Made by a program: the position numbers and the translations under genes. This document shows, piece after piece, positions 16,686 through 24,938 of a stretch of DNA of 64,000 bases (the stretch's first letter is position 1; the number at the start of each line of letters is the position of its first letter). The DNA is from Comamonas thiooxydans (GTDB lineage Bacteria > Pseudomonadota > Gammaproteobacteria > Burkholderiales > Burkholderiaceae_C), in assembly GCF_000964545.1 (NCBI RefSeq), contig NZ_BBVD01000001.1:248001-312000 (forward strand), written 5' to 3'. The notes under the pieces were generated by a model. That model ran no database searches. It had not been told where the DNA came from and saw nothing but the letters and a program-made list of their open reading frames with translations.

Positions 16686-19634
16686 ATGAAACGGATGCTG
16701 ATTAACGCGACGCAGTCCGAAGAACGCCGCCTGGCCATTGTGGACGGCCAGAAGCTGCTGGACTACGAGATCGAGATCGAAGGTCGCGAACAACGCAAGG
16801 GCAATATCTACAAGGCCGTCGTGACCCGCGTCGAGCCATCTCTAGAAGCCTGCTTTGTGGACTACGGCGAAGACCGCCACGGCTTTCTGCCCTTCAAGGA
16901 AATCTCCAAGCAATACTTTGCCGAAGGCGTCTCGCCCAGCCAGGCCCGCATCAACGACGTGATCCGCGAAGGTCAGGAGCTGATCGTCCAGGTCGAGAAG
17001 GAAGAGCGCGGCAACAAGGGTGCAGCCCTGACCACCTTCATCTCGCTGGCCGGCCGCTATGTCGTGCTGATGCCCAACAACCCCCGTGGCGGTGGCGTTT
17101 CGCGCCGCATCGAGGGCGAGGACCGCGCCGAGCTCAAGGAGGCCATGGACCAGCTCGAGTACCCCAAGGGCATGTCTATCATTGCACGCACTGCCGGCAT
17201 CGGCCGTTCGGCCCCCGAGCTGCAGTGGGACCTGAACTACCTGCTCAAGCTGTGGAGCGCCATCGACGGCGCCGCCAAGGCCTCCAAGGGCGCCTTCCTG
17301 ATCTATCAGGAATCCAGCCTGGTGATCCGCGCCATCCGCGACTATTTCAACAATGACATCGGCGACATCCTGATCGACACCGATGACATCTATGAACAGG
17401 CCCAGCAGTTCATGGCACATGTGATGCCCGAGCACGCTGCCCGCGTCAAGCGCTACCGCGACGACGCCCCCCTGTTCTCGCGCTTCCAGATCGAGCACCA
17501 GATCGAGTCCGCCTACTCGCGCACCGTGACCCTGCCCTCGGGCGGCGCCATCGTGATCGACCACACCGAAGCCCTGGTCTCCGTGGACGTGAACTCGGCC
17601 CGCGCCATCAAGGGCGGCGATATCGAGGAAACCGCGACCCGCACCAACCTCGAGGCAGCCGACGAAGTGGCGCGCCAGATGCGCCTGCGCGACCTGGGCG
17701 GCCTGATCGTGATCGACTTCATCGACATGGAAGAGGCCAAGAACCGCCGCGAAGTGGAAAACCGCCTGCGCGATGCCCTGCGCCAGGACCGCGCCCGCGT
17801 GCAGTTCGGCACCATCAGCAAGTTCGGCCTGATGGAAATGAGCCGCCAGCGCCTCAAGCCCGCCTTGTCCGAGGGCGCCCACATCAACTGCCCACGCTGC
17901 GGCGGCTCCGGCCACATCCGCGACACGGAAAGCTCGGCGCTGCAGATTCTGCGCATCATCCAGGAAGAGTCCATGAAGGACAACACGGCCGCCGTGCACT
18001 GCCAGGTGCCCGTGGAAGTGGCCTCCTTCCTGCTCAACGAAAAGCGCAGCGAAATCACCAAGATCGAGCTCAAGCAGCGCGTCAACGTGATCATGGTGCC
18101 CAACAAGTCCATGGACACGCCGCACTACAAGCTCGAGCGCCTCAAGCACGACGACTCGCGCCTGGAATCCATGGAAGCCAGCTACAAGCTGGCCGACGAG
18201 CCCGAAGAGGTGACCACGGTCACACGCCGCTCGCAGGAGCCCACCAACAAGCAGACTCCCGTCATCAAGGGAGTGCTGCCCGATGCTCCCGCACCGATTG
18301 CCGAGCCTCGCCCACCGCGCCAGCCTCGCGCTGCCGCTGCGACGCCCGCTCCCGCTGCGGCCCGCCCCGTGGTGCGCGAGCAAGGCTTCTTTGCCTGGCT
18401 CAAGAATCTGTTCGGCTTTGGCGCACCGGCTCCCGTGGCAGCGCCCGCTCCCGTGGCCGAGGCTCCCGCCCCTGCCGCTCGTGAAGGCAGCCGCGAAGGC
18501 CGCCGAGGCGAAGGCCGTGGTGGTGACCGCAACCGCCGTGGCGGTGACCGCAATGAGCGCAGCGACCGCAACAGCGCGGAGCGCAACGGCAGCGAACGCG
18601 GAGACCGCAACAACCGCCGCAATGCCCAGGGTCGTGACGAGCAGCAACGCAACGAGCGTCCCGAACAGCAACAGCGTCAGGACCGTCCCGAGCGCGGCAA
18701 CCGCCGCGGTGGCGAACGCAACGAGCGTCGCGACGAGCGCCAGCCCCAGGTGGCGGAAGCCGCTCTGAACGGCGAAGAGTTCAACGCAGCTCCCAAGCCC
18801 GAGCGCAACCGCCAGGAACGCGGTGAGCGTGCGGAACGCAATGAGCGCGGTGAAGGCCGCCGCGAGCGCCAGAATCGCAACGCCGATGCCCAGCCCGCCA
18901 TGCAGGCCGTGACCGACGAAACAGTGCTGAACACCGCCCAAGCTGAAGGCTCTGACGCTCAGGTGCAGGATGGCGCACAAGGCGGCGAGGCTCGCGAGCC
19001 CCGTCAGCGCCGTTCGCGTGACCGCTATGGCCGTGACCGCCGCGACCGTGCACCGCGCGATGCCCAGGCAGAAGGCCAGACTGCAGAGCAGGCTTCCGAA
19101 GCCCAGGCCCCGGTCGAAGTGCCTGCCGCAGACGCTGGCGAGCAGCCGGCACGCCGCAGCTACTTTGATGCTGTTGCACCTCAGGCTCAGGCAGAACAGG
19201 TGCCTGTTGCTGCAGAAGTGCAGGCACCCGTGGTTGCAGAAGCCGTGGTGGCAGCTGTCGCCACTGTGGCAGAACTCTCTCAGCCCGTGCAAGCAGAACC
19301 TGCGGCTGCCGCCGTGGAGCCTGTGGCTGAAACCGAGGCGCCTGCCCCGGCAGTCGCAACGCCCAAAGCTCAGAGCTATGCGCTGCCGATTGCCGAGCTG
19401 CAAGCCCTGGCAGCCGCATCGGGTCTGGAATGGATCAACTCCGATGCCGAAAAGATCGCCGCCGTCCAGGCTGCGATTGCCGCCGAGCCCAAGCCCGTGC
19501 GCATTCCTCGCGAGCGCCCGCCCGTGGTGGTGCTCGACGAAGGCCCGCTGATTCTGGTCGAGACCCGCAAGGATCTGAGCCTGATGCAGCTGCCGTTCGA
19601 GAAGGAAGAACAGGCTGCAGGCGTCAACGCCTAA
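16686..19634 (+). CDS. rne: Ribonuclease E
   Basis: Endoribonuclease of mRNA turnover and rRNA/tRNA processing, core of the degradosome. 982 aa. The catalytic half has an S1 domain (about 38-120), Mg ligands Asp301 (VDVNSARA) and Asp344 (VIDFIDME), and the zinc-link CPRC at Cys402/Cys405. From about residue 520 the protein is disordered: Pro/Ala-rich, a FFAWLKNLFGFG amphipathic segment (membrane-binding type, near 565-577), a long Arg/Asn/Glu-rich RNA-binding tract (about 600-790), an Ala/Val/Glu-rich tract, and a conserved C-terminal end with PPVVVLDEGPLILVETRKD. A terminator follows. Confidence 0.96.
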   Translation: MKRMLINATQSEERRLAIVDGQKLLDYEIEIEGREQRKGNIYKAVVTRVEPSLEACFVDYGEDRHGFLPFKEISKQYFAEGVSPSQARINDVIREGQELIVQVEKEERGNKGAALTTFISLAGRYVVLMPNNPRGGGVSRRIEGEDRAELKEAMDQLEYPKGMSIIARTAGIGRSAPELQWDLNYLLKLWSAIDGAAKASKGAFLIYQESSLVIRAIRDYFNNDIGDILIDTDDIYEQAQQFMAHVMPEHAARVKRYRDDAPLFSRFQIEHQIESAYSRTVTLPSGGAIVIDHTEALVSVDVNSARAIKGGDIEETATRTNLEAADEVARQMRLRDLGGLIVIDFIDMEEAKNRREVENRLRDALRQDRARVQFGTISKFGLMEMSRQRLKPALSEGAHINCPRCGGSGHIRDTESSALQILRIIQEESMKDNTAAVHCQVPVEVASFLLNEKRSEITKIELKQRVNVIMVPNKSMDTPHYKLERLKHDDSRLESMEASYKLADEPEEVTTVTRRSQEPTNKQTPVIKGVLPDAPAPIAEPRPPRQPRAAAATPAPAAARPVVREQGFFAWLKNLFGFGAPAPVAAPAPVAEAPAPAAREGSREGRRGEGRGGDRNRRGGDRNERSDRNSAERNGSERGDRNNRRNAQGRDEQQRNERPEQQQRQDRPERGNRRGGERNERRDERQPQVAEAALNGEEFNAAPKPERNRQERGERAERNERGEGRRERQNRNADAQPAMQAVTDETVLNTAQAEGSDAQVQDGAQGGEAREPRQRRSRDRYGRDRRDRAPRDAQAEGQTAEQASEAQAPVEVPAADAGEQPARRSYFDAVAPQAQAEQVPVAAEVQAPVVAEAVVAAVATVAELSQPVQAEPAAAAVEPVAETEAPAPAVATPKAQSYALPIAELQALAAASGLEWINSDAEKIAAVQAAIAAEPKPVRIPRERPPVVVLDEGPLILVETRKDLSLMQLPFEKEEQAAGVNA

Positions 19635-19656
19635 GCAGACTGCCTTCCGGCATCAC

Positions 19657-19705
19657 AGGGCCAAGGGGACTGTCCACTTCGGTGGATGGGGCCTTGGCCC
19701 TTTTT
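19657..19705 (+). terminator. Terminator after rne
   Basis: Outer stem AGGGCCAAGG/CCTTGGCCCT (19657-19666 with 19692-19701), inner stem TCCAC-TTCG-GTGGA, then TTTTT. It lies 22 bp after the rne stop. Confidence 0.92.
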
Positions 19706-19741
19706 CATGCGCCCTTTCTTTGATTGAGTGAACGTCAAGCC

Positions 19742-20542
19742 ATGTTGTTTCTGATCTCTCCGGCCAAATCGCTGGACTATGAAAGCCCTGTTTCCGCCGA
19801 GTTGCCGCACACGCTGCCGGTTTTCAAAAAGCAGCCCCTGGAACTGATCGAAGTGCTGCGCGAGAAATCGCCCCAGCAGATTTCCGAGCTCATGAGTATC
19901 AGCGACAAGCTGGCCGTACTCAATGTAGGCCGCTACGAAGCATTCAGTTCCAAGTTCACCACCAGGAACTCGCGCCAGGCCGTGCTGGCCTTCAATGGCG
20001 ATGTCTATGAAGGCCTGCATGCCGCCAGCCTCAAGCCCAGGGAGCTGGACTGGGCCCAGGAGCATGTCGTGATCCTTAGCGGCCTCTACGGCGTGCTGCG
20101 CCCGCTGGATCTGCTGCAGCCCTACCGCCTGGAGATGGGCACCCGGCTGGAAAACGCCAAGGGCAGCAACCTCTATCAGTTCTGGGGAACCCAGATTGCC
20201 GACTACCTGAACGAATGCAGTGCTGCGCAAGCCGAGCACGGTGACGCCCAGGCCGAGCGCATTGTCGTCAACCTGGCGTCTCAGGAATACTTCAAGGCCG
20301 TGGATCTCAAGGCGCTCAAGGCCCCCGTGGTCGAATGCGTTTTCGAGGACTTCAAAGGCGGCAAGTACAAGATCATCAGCTTCCATGCCAAGCGCGCACG
20401 CGGACTGATGGTGCGCTGGGCCGTACAGCACAAGGCCAGGAAGGTGGCCGACCTGCGCAAGTTCGACCTGGAAGGCTATGCGCTGGCCGAGCAGGCCAGC
20501 ACGCCCGGCAAGCTGGTGTTCCGCCGCAAGCTGCAAGACTGA
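19742..20542 (+). CDS. yaaA: YaaA family peroxide-stress protein
   Basis: 266-aa protein of the YaaA/UPF0246 family, which lowers free intracellular iron during hydrogen peroxide stress in E. coli and binds DNA. The start MLFLISPAKSLDYESP is diagnostic; an 18-base longer start is possible. Other conserved stretches: AFNGDVYEGL (about 81-90), ILSGLYGVLRPLDL and VNLASQEYFKAV. Single gene between rne and the oxygenase gene. Confidence 0.92.
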   Translation: MLFLISPAKSLDYESPVSAELPHTLPVFKKQPLELIEVLREKSPQQISELMSISDKLAVLNVGRYEAFSSKFTTRNSRQAVLAFNGDVYEGLHAASLKPRELDWAQEHVVILSGLYGVLRPLDLLQPYRLEMGTRLENAKGSNLYQFWGTQIADYLNECSAAQAEHGDAQAERIVVNLASQEYFKAVDLKALKAPVVECVFEDFKGGKYKIISFHAKRARGLMVRWAVQHKARKVADLRKFDLEGYALAEQASTPGKLVFRRKLQD

Positions 20543-20587
20543 CGCTGCGCATTGAAATCGGCATCAGTGCACACTAGCATTGTCGAC

Positions 20588-21487
20588 ATGAGCACCTCCA
20601 CCCAAGACGAGTTCGTCACACCTCCCGGCCTGACACCCGAGCTGATGCAATGGGTGCGCGCGCAAAGCGCCTCCGGCGTGCCGCTGCCATCGCTGCTGCA
20701 GTCCATGCGCAAGGCTGGCTGGGCCGAGCATCTGGCGCGCCGCGCGCTGGCCCTGCCCGAAGAGGGTGAACTGCCCCTGCCTTTCACAGCAGCCAGGACC
20801 GAAGCTGAAGTGGCAGTGCAGGTCCATGAGTCGGGCGTCCCCGAGCCCGATCTGCTGACCGATCCCTGCTGCGTCCATGCCGGCGATCGCGATGTCCATG
20901 TGCTGATGAGCGTGCGCCACCCGCGCGTGGTGGTGTTCGGCAATCTGCTCTCCGACGAGGAGTGCGATGCCCTCATCGCAGCTGCCCGCCCGCGCATGCG
21001 GCGCTCGCTGACCGTGGACAACCAGAGCGGCGGCGAGGCTGTCAATGACGACCGTACCAGCAATGGCATGTTCTTCCAGCGCGGCGAGAACGAGCTCATC
21101 AGCCTCGTCGAGCAGCGCATCGCACGCCTGCTGAACTGGCCGCTGGAAAACGGCGAGGGCATGCAAGTGCTGCACTACCGGCCTGGCGCCGAATACAAGC
21201 CGCATTACGATTACTTCGCCCCCAACGAGCCCGGCACGCCGACCATACTCAAGCGTGGCGGCCAGCGGGTGGGAACCCTGGTCATGTATCTCAACGAGCC
21301 CGCGCGCGGCGGCTCAACCACCTTTCCCGATGTAGGGCTGCAGGTCGTGCCGCGCCGTGGCAATGCCGTATTCTTCAGCTATAACCGGCCCGACCCGGCC
21401 ACCAAGACCCTGCACGGTGGCGCTCCCGTGCTGGAGGGCGAAAAATGGATTGCCACCAAGTGGCTGCGCGAACGAGAGTTCAAGTAA
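20588..21487 (+). CDS. 2-oxoglutarate/Fe(II) dioxygenase, prolyl 4-hydroxylase-like
   Basis: 299-aa protein with an N-terminal helical part and a C-terminal P4Hc domain. Iron ligands appear as His and Asp in HYDYF plus a distal His in LHGGAPV; the 2-oxoglutarate Lys is probably in KWIATKW. Further family features: VVVFGNLLSDEECDALI and GGSTTFPDVGLQVVPRRGNAVFF. Bacterial relatives hydroxylate prolines in proteins such as EF-Tu, but the substrate here is unknown. The ATG at 20588 is chosen; an in-frame start at 20552 would add 12 residues. Confidence 0.85.
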   Translation: MSTSTQDEFVTPPGLTPELMQWVRAQSASGVPLPSLLQSMRKAGWAEHLARRALALPEEGELPLPFTAARTEAEVAVQVHESGVPEPDLLTDPCCVHAGDRDVHVLMSVRHPRVVVFGNLLSDEECDALIAAARPRMRRSLTVDNQSGGEAVNDDRTSNGMFFQRGENELISLVEQRIARLLNWPLENGEGMQVLHYRPGAEYKPHYDYFAPNEPGTPTILKRGGQRVGTLVMYLNEPARGGSTTFPDVGLQVVPRRGNAVFFSYNRPDPATKTLHGGAPVLEGEKWIATKWLREREFK

Positions 21488-21557
21488 AAACAGGCTCTAT
21501 CCCATACTCACAAAGCGCCAGCAGCTATCTTTTTTACTGCTGGCCATTTTGTTTTTG
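21488..21557. repeat. Degenerate dispersed intergenic repeat
   Basis: On the minus strand GATAGCTGCTGGCGCTTTG, then GGATAGAGCC. Also acts as the terminator before queF. Confidence 0.4.
21517..21553 (+). terminator. Terminator-like hairpin before queF
   Basis: GCCAGCAG/CTGCTGGC (21517-21524 with 21537-21544), followed by CATTTTGTTTTT. It lies within a degenerate intergenic repeat. No preQ1 aptamer is visible ahead of queF. Confidence 0.6.
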
Positions 21558-21561
21558 AATC

Positions 21562-22407
21562 ATGCACACCCCTGAACAATCGCAGCTGGGCAAAAGCTCG
21601 GCCTATGTGGACCAGTACGATGCGTCCCTGCTCTTTCCCCTGCCACGCCTGACCAAGCGCGAGGAAATCGGCGCCGCCATCAACCCACCGTTCTTTGGTG
21701 CCGATCTGTGGACTTCATTCGAAGTTTCCTGGCTCAATCTGCGCGGCAAGCCCCAGGTGGCGCTGGCGCATTTCACCATCCCCTGCGAAACGCCCAACCT
21801 GATCGAGAGCAAGTCCTTCAAGCTGTATCTGAACAGCTTCAACAACACCCGTTTTGCCGACGCCAGCGAGGTGCTGGCGCGCCTTCGCACCGATCTGTCC
21901 GAAGCGACCTGGCGCGGCAGCGAAACCCAGGGCAGCGTGGGCGTGCGGCTGTTGCAAGCAGAGCAGTTCGATGCCCAGCAAGTGCATGAGCTGGACGGCC
22001 TGCTGCTGGACCGCCTCGATGTGGAGTGCACCCGGTACACGCCGGCTCCCGAGTTGCTGCGCGCAAACCACGACGAAGCCCCCGTCAACGAAACCCTGGT
22101 CAGCAATCTGCTCAAGAGCAACTGCCTGGTCACCGGCCAGCCCGACTGGGGCAGCGTGCAGATTCAATACAGCGGTGCGCAAATCGAGCAGGAAGGTCTG
22201 CTGCAGTACTTGGTGAGCTTTCGCAACCACAACGAATTCCACGAGCAGTGCGTGGAGCGCATCTTCATGGACATCTGGACCCGCTGCAAACCTATCAAGC
22301 TGGCCGTCTACGCCCGCTACACACGCCGCGGCGGCCTGGACATCAACCCCTTCCGCACCAGCCACCCGGGTGCCCTGCCCGCCAACGTGCGTACGGCACG
22401 CCAGTAA
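21562..22407 (+). CDS. queF: NADPH-dependent 7-cyano-7-deazaguanine reductase (long form)
   Basis: Reduces preQ0 to preQ1 in queuosine biosynthesis. 281 aa, the long two-domain form. The nucleophile is Cys188 in KSNCLVTGQPDWG with Asp195 seven residues on, the same spacing as in E. coli QueF. The NADPH-binding motif is in ESKSFKLYLNSFNN (about 82-95). The ATG at 21562 gives a normal N-terminus. The 96-bp gap after it has GC-rich inverted repeats but no T-run. Confidence 0.95.
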   Translation: MHTPEQSQLGKSSAYVDQYDASLLFPLPRLTKREEIGAAINPPFFGADLWTSFEVSWLNLRGKPQVALAHFTIPCETPNLIESKSFKLYLNSFNNTRFADASEVLARLRTDLSEATWRGSETQGSVGVRLLQAEQFDAQQVHELDGLLLDRLDVECTRYTPAPELLRANHDEAPVNETLVSNLLKSNCLVTGQPDWGSVQIQYSGAQIEQEGLLQYLVSFRNHNEFHEQCVERIFMDIWTRCKPIKLAVYARYTRRGGLDINPFRTSHPGALPANVRTARQ

Positions 22408-22503
22408 CACCGGCACCGTCTCAATCAGGGGCAGCAAGCAAGGGCCGCCCCGCAGCAAAGCTGCCGTCCCCCCAGAGGGAAGCCGCAGAGTGGCTCAAGG
22501 GAA

Positions 22504-24864
22504 TCAACTCTTCCATGGGCAGTCATCCTGCCCCAGCAAAGCCTCGGCATAACGCAGATCCTGAATGCGCAGCCACAGCCCGTTCATGCCCTGGCGCAGG
22601 GGCTCGACGGCAGCACGCTGCCAGGTCTGCGCCACCACGAGCTGACGCGCCGCTGCGGGCTCCGACTGGGGCTTGTGAACCGCGCTGGCCTCGCCCTGCA
22701 GTGCCACTTCGTCAGGCAAGGGCAAATCCTGCCAATGCAGGCCCTGGGCATCCCAGCCCTGCAGCACCGGCATGCGCGCCTTGAGCATCAGCGTGCGCAC
22801 TTCCTTTTCCACGGGGTTGAGCCAGTGCAGCTGCCATTGACCCAGTTCGCCATAGCGTGTCTCCACGGGCTCCAGCAAGGCCCAGCCTTCGCCTGAAGGA
22901 TGGGGGCAGGCGCAGGGCCCGACACCGCAGAACGCCAGACCGCTGCGCGTCATGATCACGCCGTCCTTGCGAGGTTCATCATGCTGCCAATAGTGGTTGA
23001 CGCGCTCGTTCACGCCGCCCCACCACCAGACGGTGTCGCCGCGCACATCGTCACGCCAGACATAGTCGCCGTCGGAACAGGGGTGTTGAATCTGTCTCAC
23101 CTCGCGCCAGCGCGGCAGCAACTGCCAGCGCCCTTGCGCATCGGGTGCCAGTTCGCGCTCTGAGTAGAGCGGGCGCCAGTCGGGTCTTGCCAGGTGGCTG
23201 GCCGATACGGACTGCAAAGGCCAGCGCCAGGATGCGGTCGAGGGGTCCCAGTCCTTGTCCGCCAGACTGGCCGTCAGCGCCAGCACGCGCAGGCGAGCAG
23301 CCATGCCGCCCTTGACCGACGGCACAGCGGCCAGCCGCACCACGGGCCAGGGCAGGTCCACGCTTTGCAGGCGCTCCCCGTCCCAGATCTGCAGGCTGCC
23401 GCTGCCACCGCGAATCGGTGCACGGCCATGCGGCATGAGAATCGCCCAGCGTCCCTGCACGATCACATGTTCCAGTGCCCAGGTACCGGGCAGATGGCGT
23501 TCGCCCCATTGCAGGTTGTAGGCCGCCGTTTCGCCCAGCTCCTCCCGGGCGGGCTTGGACAGAGTCCAGATCAGGCGCTGCCCCTTGAGCGGCTCGCTCT
23601 GCGCGCGCCACAGCGCGGGCTGCGCCGGATCACGCAGCCAGTCGAAGCACAAGGGAAGCGAGGGTTTGAGGATGGGCAGGCCATCGCGCTGATGGGCAGC
23701 GCAGATATCCACCTCGCTCATGGCGCAGCTGATGCTGGTGCCATCGTGCAGGCGCTCGGTCTCGGGCGTATCTAGCTGCACTTTCTGCAGCAGCAGCTCA
23801 TTGAGCCAGCTCAGCGGTAAAACCGCTGGCGCTTGCGGCTCACTCGGCGGCTCAAGATCCGGCAGGCCCAGGGCCCAGGGCTTGCGATCCTCGGGCATCA
23901 ACTCCGGCCATTGCTGCCAGCCTCGCTCCATGGTCCAGACAGCCAGCCGCAGGCTGGCCTGGCTGGCATCGCCCTGGGTAGGGTAGGCATAGAGCGCAAA
24001 GGCCTGGGCATCGGCACGCCAGACCATGCTGTGGCTCTCGTCCAGCACCCAGGGCTGGGCGGCCTCACCCAGCATCAGCTGCCAGTGCGGATTCTGCAGC
24101 GGAGCCATGGGATAGCGCAGCTTGCGCAGCGAAGCCGGCCAGTGGCGCTGCAGCGCCACCGGCGGCACCGGGGTGGGCTGAGCCGGTTGAGGCAGAGTCG
24201 GCATGGGCCGGGCGACTTCGGCCGGCAGGCAGTCTGCCGGCACCCAGAGATCCACCACCTGCAGCAGGGGCTGCGGCTGCGCAGCCATATGCTCGCCCAG
24301 CCAGGCCTCGAAGCTGGCATCGGACATGATCACATGCGCATCGTCGGCAATGCCGCTTTCGTTGATGCTCTCGCCACTCCAGCGCGGCATGCGCCAGTGG
24401 ATGGCATCCAGCAGCTCGCCTTCCGGCTTGCTGATCATCCAGCTGCGACGTGATTTGCGGTCGACCAGATGGGCGGCCTCGCTGTCATAAAAGCCCGTGC
24501 GCAGCCAGCGCCCGTCATAGGAGGTGTGCATGTCCATCTCCCAGACATGGGGCAGATAGACGCCGTCCGCACACAGCACATCGCCATAGATGGGACCGCC
24601 CATGCCGCGCTCGCCCTGGGGGCGAAAATTCACATCCCTGCTGGCCTCTGACACCACATCCGCCTGCGCCGCAAGCTCTTGATCGGAGAGTGTCCGCGCC
24701 GCAACATCCGACGCCGCTCCGGCCTGGGCCACGGACGGCTCGGCCTCCTGCCCGGCAGTTGCAGACGACGCGGGTCTGGCGTCAGCGCGCAAACGCGATA
24801 TCAGCCAGATCAGCAAACACAGGGCCAGCGCCGCAATGGCGATCAGGGTCAGCACAACACTCAT
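22504..24864 (-). CDS. Unrecognised 786-residue membrane-anchored Trp-rich protein
   Basis: I do not recognise this protein. Residues 1-24 form one hydrophobic helix followed by Arg/Lys, so it looks like a signal anchor with the rest in the periplasm. A low-complexity Ala/Ser/Gln linker follows (about 30-80). The remaining 700 residues are very rich in Trp and Pro, with short GxW and WxxP units spread evenly, a pattern that would suit a beta-propeller or beta-sandwich array. A Cys cluster FCGVGPCACPHP stands at about 653-664. No catalytic motif is evident. It lies 74 bp from the chemoreceptor gene but with a terminator between them, so it is probably a single-gene unit. The codon use looks like that of its neighbours. 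Confidence 0.75.
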   Translation of the reverse strand: MSVVLTLIAIAALALCLLIWLISRLRADARPASSATAGQEAEPSVAQAGAASDVAARTLSDQELAAQADVVSEASRDVNFRPQGERGMGGPIYGDVLCADGVYLPHVWEMDMHTSYDGRWLRTGFYDSEAAHLVDRKSRRSWMISKPEGELLDAIHWRMPRWSGESINESGIADDAHVIMSDASFEAWLGEHMAAQPQPLLQVVDLWVPADCLPAEVARPMPTLPQPAQPTPVPPVALQRHWPASLRKLRYPMAPLQNPHWQLMLGEAAQPWVLDESHSMVWRADAQAFALYAYPTQGDASQASLRLAVWTMERGWQQWPELMPEDRKPWALGLPDLEPPSEPQAPAVLPLSWLNELLLQKVQLDTPETERLHDGTSISCAMSEVDICAAHQRDGLPILKPSLPLCFDWLRDPAQPALWRAQSEPLKGQRLIWTLSKPAREELGETAAYNLQWGERHLPGTWALEHVIVQGRWAILMPHGRAPIRGGSGSLQIWDGERLQSVDLPWPVVRLAAVPSVKGGMAARLRVLALTASLADKDWDPSTASWRWPLQSVSASHLARPDWRPLYSERELAPDAQGRWQLLPRWREVRQIQHPCSDGDYVWRDDVRGDTVWWWGGVNERVNHYWQHDEPRKDGVIMTRSGLAFCGVGPCACPHPSGEGWALLEPVETRYGELGQWQLHWLNPVEKEVRTLMLKARMPVLQGWDAQGLHWQDLPLPDEVALQGEASAVHKPQSEPAAARQLVVAQTWQRAAVEPLRQGMNGLWLRIQDLRYAEALLGQDDCPWKS

Positions 24865-24892
24865 GGCGCAATCCTACCGAAAGCCGATGTGA

Positions 24893-24918
24893 AAAAGGCA
24901 GCTCCACGGCTGCCTTTT
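24893..24918 (-). terminator. Terminator after the chemoreceptor gene
   Basis: AAAAGGCAGC/GCTGCCTTTT with a 6-nt loop, and a T-run on the minus strand. It lies 20 bp after the stop at 24939. Confidence 0.88.
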
Positions 24919-24938
24919 CAGAGCAAGACCACAAAAGC

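Noticed and set aside
16842..19403. 853-residue open frame opposite rne
   Set aside because: Shadow of rne; composition is dominated by His, Leu and Ala with no recognisable family.
21488..21561. preQ1 riboswitch ahead of queF
   Set aside because: No preQ1-type stem and A-rich tail. The only structure is a terminator hairpin of the upstream gene.
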